From NCBI GenBank assembly GCA_029747585.1, contig JAPEVF010000047.1, positions 92,086-156,085 of the forward strand: a stretch of 64,000 nt of DNA. Direction: 5' to 3'. This document shows positions 12,638 to 24,729 of the stretch, one piece after another (position 1 is the first letter of the stretch; each line of letters begins with the position of its first letter). Origin of the DNA: Pleurotus djamor (lineage: Eukaryota; Basidiomycota; Agaricomycetes; Agaricales; Pleurotaceae). The position numbers were made by a program, and so were the translations under genes. The notes below the pieces were generated by a model. It searched no databases and was not told where the DNA came from. It saw nothing but the letters and a program-made list of their open reading frames with translations.

Positions 12638-14013
12638 ATGGCCATACAGAAGGAACCCGGTCAAAAGGGCGTCAACTGGTCCAACATTGCCGTCGGTGAG
12701 CACGCTTCATGCTGATGCGACCAATATAATGCTCAAGTATTACTTTACATTGAAGGTGCTATTATGAATATGGTACGATGCCGTGCATTTTCCCTCTTAA
12801 CCCAGATGTACTCACGTCACTACGCGTTTTTGCTTGAATGATACTAGTTTGTAAGTTCTTCGTATTGTTCCTGGTTGTTCTTCGTCTAACGTACCTGTTT
12901 GTAGGAAGTCACGACGTTGGGTCAGCCATTGGAAGTTTTAAAGACTCAGATGGCCGCCAACCGCTCGCAAACAATGGCCCAATCTCTGCAGACGGTCTGG
13001 TCTCGGGGCGGGTTTACTGGGTTTTACCAGGGTCTCATTCCATGGGTTCGTACGCCTTGTCTCTCGTGTAATTCTGCTGGCTCACAACCATTGGCTACTA
13101 GGCTTGGATTGAAGCCTCGACGAAAGGAGCTGTTCTCATTTTCACTGCCTCCGAAGTTGAGTCGGCGGTCCTTGGTACAGGCATAAATCCGGCAGCAGCG
13201 GGGCTGCTTGGAGGTATGACTGGGGGTATTGCACAGGCCTATGCCACAATGGGTGTGTCTACTTATTTAGCTCGCAACCCGCTCTATCATCTCTGACGCG
13301 TCTTGTTTAGGTTTCACCACCTGCATGAAGACCGTAGAAATAACGCGTCACAAGCAGGCTGCAACCGGCGCCAAACCTCAATCAACTTGGGCCGTCTTTG
13401 CTGATATATATCGCCGTGAAGGTCTTGCTGGCGTCAACAAAGGTGTTAATGCCGTGGCTGTCCGTCAATGCACCAACTGGGGTTCTCGGTTCGTATTTCA
13501 TCTCCGCCTAATCCCAGTGGTATATACTGACAGTTCGTCGTGATGTGCAGTATGGGTTTCGCTCGTTTGGCTGAGACTGGGATTCGGAGGGTTCGTGGCA
13601 AGAGTGACGAAGACAAGTTGGGTGCCCTGGACAAAATTTTCGCTTCGACTGTTGGTGGAGCTTTGGCGACATGGAATCAGCCCATTGAAGTCATTCGCGT
13701 GGAGGTATTTGCTTTCTTCTAGGCCTTTTTTTGCGCGGGTTCTCACTGGCCCTTCCTAGATGCAATCCATGGCCAAGGCCGCCAACCGCCCAGAAAAGCC
13801 CACCATTGTCAACACGCTCTCATACATCTACCGGGAGAATGGTATCAAGGGTCTTTACCGTGGTGTGACCCCCCGTATTGGCTTGGGTATTTGGCAAACA
13901 ATCTGTATGGTCTCCTTCGCCGACTACGTCAAGGCTTGGTGGGTCCGAACTCGGTTCGTTGTGTAGCAGTCACTGATTTTTTTTTTCTTTTCAACAGGGT
14001 CAAGACGCGATAG
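12638..14013 (+). CDS. YHM2: Mitochondrial citrate/oxoglutarate carrier YHM2
   Basis: Member of the mitochondrial carrier family. Yeast Yhm2 exchanges citrate and 2-oxoglutarate across the inner membrane and supports cytosolic NADPH supply. The product aligns closely with Yhm2 from memory: [93 protein letters not shown] and [17 protein letters not shown]. Exons are very fragmented at the 5' end: 12638-12695, 12756-12772 (17 bases), a 3-base exon 12848-12850 (TTT, Phe), then from 12905. The last exon is only VKTR plus stop after an intron ending at 13997. Same strand as both neighbours, each with its own promoter space. Confidence 0.95.
12848..12850 (+). other. YHM2: 3-base microexon in YHM2
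   Basis: The triplet TTT is bordered by an acceptor (ATACTAG) and a donor (GTAAGT). It lies between a 75-base and a 54-base intron, and both joins are in phase 0. Including it gives NMFEVTTLG, which has the residue spacing of yeast NLSEVTTLG; skipping it loses exactly one residue. Confidence 0.7.
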
Positions 14014-14268
14014 TTTGTCGTTTGTAGAGGTGCATGCTATATCTATTATTATAGAGTGTTTTTGTCGTAGTCGNTTTTTATAGACTTCCCTTAGTTTTTA
14101 ATGCCGCATATTGGTCGTATGTCTTTTTTTTTTAGCACGGCAGTCAGGTGTTTTCGGGTTCCGGGGTAAGCATAAGACCGGCCGTTCCTTAATTGCGGGG
14201 TAAATGTTTGAGATGCCCAATATTCGACCCTTCTTCAACGTTCAACCACCTCCACTTGTACCCCAACC

Positions 14269-15209
14269 ATGAGCGCATTGCCAGCTTCGAAGTCAGTTCA
14301 CCCCCTTCTCGCAAGCTATCTGCTTCAGTTAGCCACCCACCCTCTGAGAACCAAGGCTATCACCACCGGTAAGCTTTTTGACTTGATCCTTTAGCCTTTT
14401 CCCCATCACTGACCTCGCCACAGCTACTTTGTCCTTCCTTCAGGAAATCATCGGAAGCAATGTTGCCAAAACGCCTATCCAACGCCCACCAAAAGATNGC
14501 TTCTGCCCTCCGCCATTTGCTAGCAAACGCACACGTCGACTCGAAAGCTATCAAGATGGCTATTTATGGCTTCTTCGTTTCTGCCCCGTTGTCGCACTTC
14601 CTCGTTGGCCTCCTTCAGAAGGCGTTTGCAGGAAAGACATCTCTGAAGGCGAGGCTCGGTCAGATTGTCGCGAACAATCTGCTCATTGCTCCTATTACTA
14701 CTACAGGTATGTAGTTTTTCGCCCGGAATGTCCGAGCACGTTGAACTCACACGTTATACCCAGCGTTTCTCGCGTCTATGTCCATTATCAATGGCTCGCG
14801 CACATTGAAGGAGGTCGCGGGCACTGTGAAGTCTGGGTTCCTGCCCATTATTCGCGTATGTGACATTATCCATGCTCCCTACAGTTGGCTCATACCCCCG
14901 GAACAGATTTCTTGGACGGTCTCCCCCATCTCCTTGATTATTGCCCAGAAGTTCATCCCCGTTGAAGTGAGTCTTTCGTTAAACTCACATAACGAAAGCC
15001 CTTTGCTAACGCCATCCTATAGCTTTGGGTACCCTTCTTCAACTCCATCCAATTCATCCTCGGCGTAAGTCCCTTGACATGTCTTCCCTACATAGATGAC
15101 AAACAAATCACCTTTTCTACAGACGATTTTTAACATCAAGTCCAAGAGACTTGCATTGGAAAAGGCCAAGCGCGATGCCGCCGCCAAGGACGAGAAAAAA
15201 GATGATTAG
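14269..15209 (+). CDS. Mpv17/PMP22 family membrane protein
   Basis: Small multi-pass membrane protein of the Mpv17/PMP22 family, found in peroxisomal or inner mitochondrial membranes with an uncertain channel role. Starts at ATG 14269 (MSALPASKSVHPLLASYLLQ). Visible marks are AIKMAIYGFFVSAPLSHFLV, then the conserved C-terminal block ISLIIAQKFIPVELWVPFFN followed by SIQFILGTIFNIKSKR. It ends in a Lys/Asp-rich tail (KRDAAAKDEKKDD). Four hydrophobic segments fit the family. The N at 14498 breaks the frame; dropping it joins PIQRPPKD to ASALRHLLANAH. Peroxisomal rather than mitochondrial targeting cannot be decided from sequence. Stop codons of this gene and TRS85 are 33 bases apart. Confidence 0.85.
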
Positions 15210-15242
15210 TCCGCTCCGTATTGGTTGTGCATAATGGATAGC

Positions 15243-18200
15243 TTATAGTTCAGATGGATGTATTCTACTTTTGTCGAGGACGGTGACTTGTGGACTACTG
15301 GTCGGAAGGCCCTTTTGGATATATCGTTGACGAGCACGCGCGGCTGCTGGCTCGAGGACCTCCGTCTCTAACTTCCAACCACTCAGTGAGTACGTGCCTT
15401 GTCGTGTAACCCAAAGGTTGGCAAGTATCGAAACCTGTTCGGACGGCGGTATAGTCCCTCTGAAGGTCGACCGACCAGCGTACGAAGGTGGTGTGCTCGA
15501 ACTAAAATCCGGGTTAGCACAGATGAACAGCGAGCAGACAAGTTGTACGCACGAAGAAACCTCGCCCTCAGTCTTGGACGTTAGGTTGAGAAGATACCGA
15601 CTGGAATGGGTTTGCGAATAGTTGCGCAAGGTAAATGTCACCGGGACATGACAAGGTCTGCGTATGCACATACATGAGAAGTCTGCTCGATAGGTCGACT
15701 GAACCGGACTTACGATGCACCGAGATCATGAGTAACGACAACATTGTCTGGTAAAGCGACAACAACAGGATTCATCTCCACATTCCATTCGCTCGCTCTG
15801 AGGGACTCCAGAAGTTCTTGCTGTTCACGACGCGTCTCAGCATACATACTACGCTTTGACTTGCCCGTCTCCGCAGCTTCCAATGTTTCTTGCAACGCTC
15901 CATGGCCCGCGCCCAAGTTGACTCCAGAGACGTAGAGATGGCCCGAATGCTTCAAATCTTCAGTCTCCCAGAAGAAAACCAGATCCACCGCCCGAGGGTT
16001 GTAAAGAGCGAAGACAGTCATGGCATTCTTGATGTGTGGATATGACGAGGTTACCAAGTTGGCGGCAGCTTTCCGGCGACCACTATGGAGGAACCGTCTA
16101 ATCATTTCCGATTCATGAAGCCGAGATGACGATCCCGTCTATACGAAATGTCAGTATATGCAACAGTATAGATGAAACACGGAATGCCTACAGTCTCCGA
16201 CCGACCACAAAGAACCGAGATAGGAGGAGGGGAAGCGGCATCAGGAGGAATGCCCTGGACAACACAACGAAGATTTCGCGAGACAAAGTCATTGGTCTCC
16301 TGCACGCCACTACCACTGCGCCAAGGCCGTGCACCCAAGCCCATATTACAAGCCTGTAGAGGAGGAACGAAGCTACTGTTTCGCGGGTCAACGGCCAATC
16401 AAAGGAGAAAAGTGAACGGGAACACGAACGACAGAAGAGGCTTCAGAGGGAATATCTCCCATGTAGGGCTGAGCATAAGCACTTGGTTGACACGGAAGGC
16501 GACCGCTGGGGAGGAGTTGCGAAGCTGGATATCCAGATGATAGAGATGATCAGGCGATTGGGAAGGTTTGGTTCCCAGAAACACGTCGAATGAAGGTCGA
16601 ACTTCGTATGAGCGCGTGACACGTAGAGAGTGGAAAGCCTTATCAACTGTACTCTGTTCGCAGTGAGTCTCACTATCAACACATTAAGCGAACTACTTAC
16701 ATCCCGATAGACGAAGAGGAGACGCAAGTCTTGTGGACCAAGAGTGTCAACATGCAACACCACGGAGATAGATGCACTTTCTCCGGGCTGCAGTGATTGC
16801 GATTTGTCGAAGCGTATGCGAACAGGCCGTTGAGGAGCCAACGAGTTCGAGGACTCCAATACATCGTCCGAAACGCGCGATACTACGAGCCGCGAAGGAC
16901 ACATAAGTGTCAACATCAATCAAAACTCAAAGAAGTGGACTGACCTCGGTCTAGATCATCCGCCACACTCTCCATCCAAAGCTCATCATCCGGCGAAGCA
17001 ATCATCCACACCTCATCCAACGTCGACTCCCCGGCATTCGAAAACCAAAGCCTCATATCCACACGCTCTCCTTTCGACAGAACCAACCGTCGATCGTCAA
17101 CGAAGTTGATGAACAATTTATGTCTAGATCCAGAAACGTTCACTTTCAAGTGCACATCAGGAGCATATGTGGGTTTTATACGCTGTGCTTGAGTATCATG
17201 TAGCCGTGCACCTCGGGATGAGAGTGATTCTTGGACAGGAAGGAGACCCAAGAAATTATAGCTGGCATGAGATACCGTCAGAGAGATGGGTTGGAGTGAT
17301 TTGATGGCAATCGGGACCTGCAGGCTGGCTTAGTAGATGGCGATGAAAAGGCGAACACAAAACTGACAATCTGGGACTCCATTGGACCAAGTACTATCTC
17401 AGGGACAACCTCTGCTTCAACGGACTCCAGGCTTGAAGTAACGACCGTGAGGTTCGTCAAACTAATCTCTGCTTCCAAAGGGTTCTGCAAGTAAAGATCG
17501 ATCCAGAATGTTTCTACAAGCATAACAAAGCTCAGTTCGGTCAAAATAATCTGATGGTGGGGAAAGAGCTTCACCATTCGCACAAACTTTAGGATTCTCC
17601 ACCAACGCTTCGTTCCCGCCTTGAGACTTCCTAAACACCTTCCAAGCTTCCTCTTTCTCCTCCCACGTCGACTCCTCTTCAGTAGACCCATCCCGGAATC
17701 GCAGCTTAGTCTGCTTCGCGCGGCTCAACGCGAAAGGCGGCGATAAACCACTGAGATCGAGTTTATCACTGGAAACAGTCTTGTAATGCTGGCAGTGTAT
17801 GTCAGCAATCGATGCTGTATGGGGGAGGGTCTACGTACAGCAAAGGCGACTCGAAAGTCATCAAGGAAAACCTTGTCAACAGGAGGTAGCTTCTGCTCCT
17901 CGTTCACTTCCGCTGCATTTACCAAGGAGCGAAATCCCGAGAGAAGACCGAGGAAATACTTGACGGCGTCATGGATGTCCCCAGTCGTATACAACAGTCG
18001 ACCTGACGAATGGAAAGGAGATTAGAATAATAGACAACATATACGGGTAAATGTAAGCTCGCCTAGAGGATGTTCTATTCCTGCCATAATGGATGCTAAC
18101 CCTTCGCGACTCTGAGGATCTTTGCCTTCAGCGTCCCAAAAAGACGGCGACAACAGCTTCTCAGGATGCGATGTATACATATCATGTGCCCGTCGCAAAA

Positions 18201-20096
18201 AGTGCATCGTCAAAGGTTTCTTTTACAAAAAAGGTCAGACATTGCGAAACACAGAGTAAACGTGAACATACGATGCCACACTTTTCCAGCCGATTGGCGG
18301 CATGAACATACCACAGCGCAGCTCTCCGTTTAGACGACTTATGCGAACTCAGCAGGGCAGCATGTCCCAGGAGTAAGGCAGAGTGTGGTTCTTCTGACTT
18401 AGGACGAGTTCAATTACAATTTATAATGAAACTTGATAAGAGAGTACGCACGAGGCCTGCGGCCCAAACCAACCAACGTTCTCCCTCCAGAACATTGTCA
18501 AAGAAGTCAGGGTGTCCAATGCCAATCTCCCACCGTACAGCGTAAGCCAAGGCTCGGATCTGGGCAAGTGGCGGAGGGTCTGAGGGCGTCCGTGGATAGA
18601 GTGTGGATAAAGCATGTGATGCGTGTAGGGGAACAGCGGGGGATGGCGATAGTAAGAGAGGTAGGATATCCTAGGCTTACTCAAAAGACAGTCGGAACAT
18701 ACACTTAATCACGACTTACCGAGCCCCCTTTGCTTTCCTTGCGAAGAGACTCCCAGACATTGACCGCAAGCTTAAAATCACCAAGTATGGTAGCGAATTC
18801 AGCTAGTCGTCGGTGCTGGGTGATAGCCGACGATGCACTGGCGCCATTCGGTGTACCATATTGTGTGCTCGTACGTCCAGGTAGAGACGAAACCGATGAG
18901 CTGACTCCATGACTTGGTGCGGGTGATGGAGAAGGGGATCCAAAGAGTCGTCGGGTGGATGAAAACAATCGTGAAGGAAGCCGTCTATTCGAAGTAAACT
19001 AGGTGATGTTAATCGTCGAGACAACATAAACTTGGTACAACGCACGGAATCACTCCAATCAAGAACACACTTCTCCATAAAAGGCACCAAACTCGCTACA
19101 ACAAACTCCTTGACAAACTTCGCGGTCTGTGAAATGTCTTTCTCGCCCATACGGAGTGCATTCTGAGTCGAAGGCAAGGGTACTGATTGACTTGCGGCGG
19201 GAGATGCTTCCGGGGAAAATATAGGATGAGGGGGTGATAAACGGGGTAATGGAGCGGGGACAGGTACAGGAGGTGGTGGTGGATTAGGTAGGGCAAGAGG
19301 TAGCAGATAGCAATTAAGACCAAACTGTTTCTTGACAGCGTTGAGGAGTGCGGCAGCTCTACGACACCATTGTCAGTCAGGATACGCTCATATGAGACGA
19401 TCACTCACTCTTCGTTGGTCAAGGCAGAGTTTTGAGGATGGATAATTAGTGTATGGCGAATGATAGTAGGGTCTATCCAGGAAGGCAAGTCTAGATGGCG
19501 AGCATGAAGATTCGTTATGGCTTGAAGTGGATTCGGTGCATTCGTGGACGCAGCAAGAATGACTGCGGAGAGATCAGCAAGGGAAATACAGGCATATTCG
19601 ACGAACTAACGCGCTATTGGATGATTCCACCCCTCCGTTTTGTTGGGAACATGGTCTCCTTCGGAGCATCTCTTGAGCTCGTCCCACCAAGGGGTCTTGA
19701 TCTGATTAATAGAATCAAGCTTGTCATTGTCCTCTACCCATCTGGTACATTGCTTCGCTATTCTTGAGCTTATCCAGTCTACGGTGCGAATGGCGCGTTG
19801 TTCTTCGTCTTCCTTGCACGCTGCTTCTATCTCTACCAAATCCGAGAAACGCAGCGCGAATGAAGCATGGGGAACGGACTCAAGCGACGTGGTACGCGTG
19901 GTGACTTGACGTGAATATTAGCTACTGAATAAGTTCACGATTGACGTGGATTGGAATCACCATTAGGAAGCGGAGAGAAAGACTGCAGAACCTGGGGCAA
20001 CGGGGGCAACGACGACGACGCGAGGGTGTCCTCGAGGTCTGGCGATGACAAGACGCATATATGAGGACTAAGGGACGAAGGCAGAACCGGAGCCAT
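15243..20096 (-). CDS. TRS85: TRAPPIII subunit TRS85 (TRAPPC8-like)
   Basis: TRS85/TRAPPC8 is the subunit that directs the TRAPP Rab1/Ypt1 exchange factor to autophagy and early secretory membranes. The N-terminus reads [20 protein letters not shown], then after an intron [20 protein letters not shown] and [16 protein letters not shown]. The strongly conserved block [20 protein letters not shown] plus EGWNHPIA is typical. Later parts ([15 protein letters not shown], and a beta-rich C-terminus ending RIHPSEL) fit the family's tail. The start is set at 20096 (MAPVLPSS). An upstream in-frame ATG at 20141 would begin 12 bases after the neighbour's stop and is less likely. Roughly 1200-1300 residues over many exons; internal exon edges are not all resolved. 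Confidence 0.88.
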
Positions 20097-20153
20097 CCAA
20101 GTACGGAGGAAGGAGAGTGCTAGAATACTTCCCACGAACATTATATTTACTAC

Positions 20154-20884
20154 TCAGAAATCTCCTCCACCACCAAAGTCTCCTCCTCCGAAATCTCCTC
20201 CGCCAAAGTCCCCTCCCCCACCATAGTCATTATAATCGTGATCATGGAATCCATCGCTCAGCAAATCTCCGAGTATCAGTCCCCCTGCTAATCCTCCTGC
20301 AAGCGGGAGTGCCGCTCCGCCAAATCCGCCCCCTCCACGTCGCTGATAACCTCCGCCATATGCGGGACCAGTGGACCACCCAGGACGCATGGGCGGACCA
20401 TACATTGGACCCCTTTGAGCGTACATCATCGCTTGGGCTCTTCGCTGTTGCATACGTTCAGCCTGCATCTGTTCATACAAACGCTTCTGAGCCTCCCTCT
20501 CTTCCTTGGTGCCTATCATCTTGTCCTTCAACTTGCCAAACATCCCTCGCTTCTGCGTCTTGCTACTACTGGGTCCTGCAGCTTGACTTGTCCCGTTCCA
20601 GGAATGGCGTCTAGGACTTTCATAGGGGGGAGGGGCTGAACCCTCTGCGTGTTTTCCGTGGGTTGATGCGTGTTCTGGATGCTCTCTGAGATATTGCTCG
20701 TCCTCGTAAGGGTGCACCCATATCGAACGCGGTGGTGTAGAATTTGTATCAACCTAGATACCATCTTAGTCTCGACATAAACGATAACTTGAAAAAGACG
20801 CACGTAAAAATGTCGCTGTGCATTAGGATCGAATTCCTTCAGCCAGCCAGGTGGTAACGTCGTCGATTCAGTGGTGGTGGTCAT
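20154..20884 (-). CDS. WW-domain protein with Gly/Asp-rich tail
   Basis: The N-terminus carries a WW-like module: LPPGWLKEFDPNAQRHFYV joined across one intron to DTNSTPPRSIWVHP, giving the spaced Trp pair expected of a proline-peptide binder. The middle is charged and Gln/Met-rich (EQMQAERMQQRRAQAMMYAQ). The C-terminus is Gly-rich, with a small hydrophobic stretch (LPLAGGLAGGLILGDLL) and then GGGDF-type repeats encoded at about 20155-20230. About 225 residues. Proteins of this layout are common in fungi, but I know of no assigned function. It ends just upstream of TRS85 on the same strand. Confidence 0.82.
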
Positions 20885-21019
20885 GATTGCTTGAAAGTGG
20901 GTTCAAAGTGCTACGAGAGCTCCTTATTATACTTTCGCCACAGTCGCTCCGCAGCGTCGTCATACTAATAATATAACAAATCGAGAGGCTATCCACATGC
21001 AGTGCTACTTGTAGGTTGC

Positions 21020-21955
21020 TCAGGTCTTCACCCGCAAGTGGCGTATCATTTCGTAGATTCCCTTCACCTTGTCCTCAGTTGACATCTTAACATACATTCA
21101 GCAATATGTGCGGTATCAGTAGGCGACAGTACATACCCTGTAGATCAGATGCATTCGCTGCCTTTTCTCCGGACTGACGGCCTCCTGAAGCGCAATATCT
21201 TCAACGAAAGAGTCATCGAAGATATCCAATACTCGTTTTCCCGTCGGTAAACATTCCACATCTTGGATCTTCACAACTCGGCTAGCCGTGTCGCTGAAGG
21301 TGGACTCCGAGTTGATGTCCCGGTCAACGTTGTCTTCCGGCCACTTGCACCCCCAACCACGGTCGTCATCCACATCCGCAGATGCGGCATTCACCTTATT
21401 AAGGTCATCCTCCGGATTGGGCACACCCAAGCGCCAACAAGCATCTCTTGTNGCNAGTTNCTCCAAGAACGCTTCCATACAATGCGCTCTACCATCCTTT
21501 GCCGCATCGATACCTTCAAGCCAAAACGGAACAACATCCTTCACCTGCGCACGACCATCCCAATTCTGCATCGCCGCATTTAATTCCGCAAGACTCCGAG
21601 GNGGTTGAACCACCTCAGTGTGCCCCCACGCAGCAACGTCCACCGCAGGTTGGTCCCATTGAACTTGAACNTCCGGGTAATTTGGGACGAACGTATCCCA
21701 AAGCGATGNATGAGCATCCATATTGGAATCATGACCTNCGGGTGGGTCGGAGTTCCACGTATTACCCCATGGCGTGCTCCCGTATGTCATGGTATCCTTG
21801 TCGTTGNACGAGACGAAATGCGCCGNCTGGTTACGAGATTTCGGTTGGCCTGCTCGTTTCTGCTCTTTGGGAGCAGCCTTGACTGGGGGTGGTCTTCCCC
21901 TTCCATGATTCCGTCGATATCCACCCCCATCGCGTCCTACGAAACAGTGGTTCAT
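21020..21955 (-). CDS. Hypothetical protein
   Basis: Not recognised. The main exon encodes a Trp/Asp-rich, hydrophilic protein (WDQPAVDVAAWGHTEVV, GWGCKWPEDNVDRDI, LDIFDDSFVEDIALQEAV). A clean GT-AG intron (donor GTATGT, acceptor TTAAG) joins LIYR to a last exon reading MSTEDKVKGIYEMIRHLRVK and ending at 21020. The start is uncertain. ATG at 21955 is used, but the frame stays open to about 22045, and an upstream exon is possible. Several Ns lie inside. No membrane segment or signal peptide is seen. Confidence 0.6.
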
Positions 21956-22306
21956 CCTCAATAGCACAACTCGAGCAATCACTACACACCTCTCTTCCCA
22001 TCGGGGGTCAGCGACTGTTTCGACAGCATCTGCCACAGTGATCACTGGATGAAGAGTTCATCGGATCAAGCCTGCAGGAGGCTTCAATTTATAGGATTGT
22101 GACACGATGGTCCAGAAGAAATGGAGCGTAGNNAGCTTCACTTGAACCTTAGTGCTTTGGCGCTTAGCCACATNTCAACGNTAACANCAANGGNTCCAAG
22201 AACACAGGCCACANACATANTTGGCCTGCCACAGAGGGCGGGNNATTAAGATATAACAAAACATTGTGGATAAGTAGTCCTGATGCTAATATTATAGAGT
22301 CCATGA

Positions 22307-24407
22307 CTANGAAGGTCCTGGCAGNGGGTCTACCCAAGTGCCATTGGGCCACAACGTTGCTGCCTTCGTAAAATCGCCTGTGGAATCNCCCGCGCGTAGC
22401 TATATNTCAAANAAGTCAGCAATTACNTCANAATNAAGGCGTAGATAGGANACTAACCGCAAGCCTGAAGAAATGCGGAAGACTGGGATCGAGAGCAGCC
22501 AGAGAGTAATTGAGAGCTGTGCCAACGAAGCGTTCCACATCATCCACAAGAAGAGAGAACGAATCCCATCCCTGCNGCGCGGCATCCCAAGAGATAGTCT
22601 GATTCAGCAANGGGATCGATGCGTTGAAGTTAGTCGANTTCGAGAGGAANACCGNTAGNTCTGATCCTAACGCAGCNTCNTGNCGCAGCTAAAAATCAAA
22701 ATAACGTCAATCTGACAAACACCAACTGAGAGAGAATAACTTTCTTACAGTTTCCGCAGTTTCAAGGATTGAATCGAAACCAAACGCTGCCACGCCATTT
22801 AAAAATAGACCGAGAAGGAAGCCTTGGTAGATGGCTGAGAGGCGCGAGGGGAACGCCGTACCAGGGAGTAGTATGATNGCAATGATATAGTGGTGCAGAC
22901 GNAGCTCCAATCCAGGAAGCTGCGAAAGCACTAGTACTAGCAACCCGCCGGCTACATACCAGCCAAGGTAGTAAGGAAGCCATCCAGTCTTGCGGATGAC
23001 ACGGACTTGATTGATTGCGACGAAAACAGCAATAACGATGATGATAACCAAAGCAGTGATGGCACCAGGACGCGCCAANTCGTTGGCGTAAAGCCTATTG
23101 ATGGGGATTCTACCCATGGTGACGTTGGCAAGGACAGTAACCCAAAACGGGCCAATATACCATATCGTGCCTTCGATGGGAGCCTTCTGCACATATGCAG
23201 GAAGCACNAATCGGAACGCCAATCGCCAGAGTGCGTAGGCCACNAAGAGAGTNGGGAGGAAGGTCGAAAATGCNACATCNAGNCCNGGGGGNGAACCATG
23301 CGGTTGNGANAAGAGTACAATNTGCCANAAGCCGATGCAGACGAGNGACCAGTANAGNACGATAGGTTTTGGGCGGAGGAAAAGGAATAGGATAGTGGAG
23401 ATGATGACGTTGAAGGCAAGGACNGGATCGCGNATNTCACTGCAGTGGGCGAANTCGTTCGAGCTCACGAANCGNAATCCNACNGGGAANACAGTAGGGA
23501 ATCCTACTGATCGNAGNCCGTTNTCGAAATTGGGAAGGAAATCCGTGAAATTGGTTATGAGCCGCAATGTACCACATCCACCTTGCGAATGGGAGATAAT
23601 GCCACTGGTGACAGATCAGTTTCGAAAAGATGTGAACGATGATATGGTAGTAGGCTGCTTACGCTTGAGTAGCCGCCGAGCATATAAAGCTATCACCACG
23701 ATACGTCCCATTCGCATCTCCACCGCCCACTATAAGAGTTTCGTAAGCCATCTGTTGGTCTCCAATAGTCCGTGGGTTTTGGAGAATAACATCAGCGCAC
23801 TGCGCGGGACATCGAAAGTCGAAGGTTGAACCATCATCAAATGGCCCACAAAGATTTCCATCCAGTCCACAGCGATTATTTGCGGACCAGTATGTGGCGG
23901 TACAACCAATAAAGGAAGACGGGGGTGTAAGGAATGACTGTTCACGGGATAAGAACGCGAATCCAATGATATAAGCGACGGCGAGAATAACGAATATCCA
24001 TGGCTGAGTGATTGGGCGGGTGACGCGTATGAAAGAAGATTCTATGGGTAGCTTGATTCGCCGGCCTTTAATCGTAACATCGATGTCGAGGAGGGGTGTG
24101 GGATCTGCAGAAAGAAGTCCTCAAGCAAACGGTCGTCTGAACGTTGGAACGGAGACGAACCTGGTAAGTCGACTTTCGGACGGGGTCCTCGAAAATAGTT
24201 AAACAATCTGTAAAGGCGAGGCGAACGTGCTTCCAAAGCACTTTCGCAGCGTTGAGACCAACGGCGGCGGTGGGTGGGTCCCGCAGCTTCGGTGTCCTCT
24301 AAACTCCGGGGCTCGAGGACTTCCGAGGCAGGCGATTTAGTGTCTGCGCCATTTTTCAGGTCAAAATGGCTAGACTGAGAGCTACCATGACTGGAGGAGG
24401 GAAGCAT
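22307..24407 (-). CDS. LCCL-domain multi-pass membrane protein
   Basis: Fungal LCCL-domain protein. The order is: cytoplasmic N-terminus with the family-typical LFNYFRGPRPKVDLPGSSPF, a first membrane segment near 23980, a cysteine-rich LCCL module (CTATYWSANNRCGLDG, LCGPF, FDFRCPAQC), then about six further hydrophobic helices (AFNVIISTILFLFL, ITALVIIIVIAVFVAI, AGGLLVLVLSQL). A lumenal/extracellular tail follows, ending TKAATLWPNGTWVDPL and GPS. The final exon is reached through a GTTAGT donor. Function in fungi is unknown; LCCL modules elsewhere are extracellular ligand- or lipid-binding. N density is high from 22120 to 23530, so residues there are partly ambiguous although the frame holds. 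Confidence 0.85.
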
Positions 24408-24729
24408 CCCAGGTGGTCATGGAACAGAAGAGAGAAATAATTTCCATGGCAAAGCAAGGCGGTAGTAATAAATCAATTGTAATAAACCCGCTTGGCACAT
24501 GGACCTTGTTTCGATCGCCGACTCGGACGTCCCAGGCATCATGGGGGCTTCCTTTCGACAAGACTTGCCGCAGCAGCAGTCATTTGGGTGATAGGTTAGG
24601 CAGTGCTTGGGACAGTATAACGGCGGATGTTGTTTATGGATGAGATGACAAGTCAATAAAGCTTCGGTGATTGTCAGCTTTTATAAACCACGAAGTACCT
24701 ATACAGAGATATATATACATGCAACTCTA
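24408..24729. promoter_or_regulatory. Upstream region of LCCL-domain gene
   Basis: 322 bases between the LCCL gene start and the stop of the next minus-strand gene. It contains an AT-rich stretch near 24690-24725. No gene or distinctive motif seen. Confidence 0.35.

Noticed and set aside
20117..20614. A plus-strand 165-codon frame rich in Leu/Ser/Pro
   Set aside because: It is antisense to the Gly-rich end of the WW-domain gene and has no independent support.
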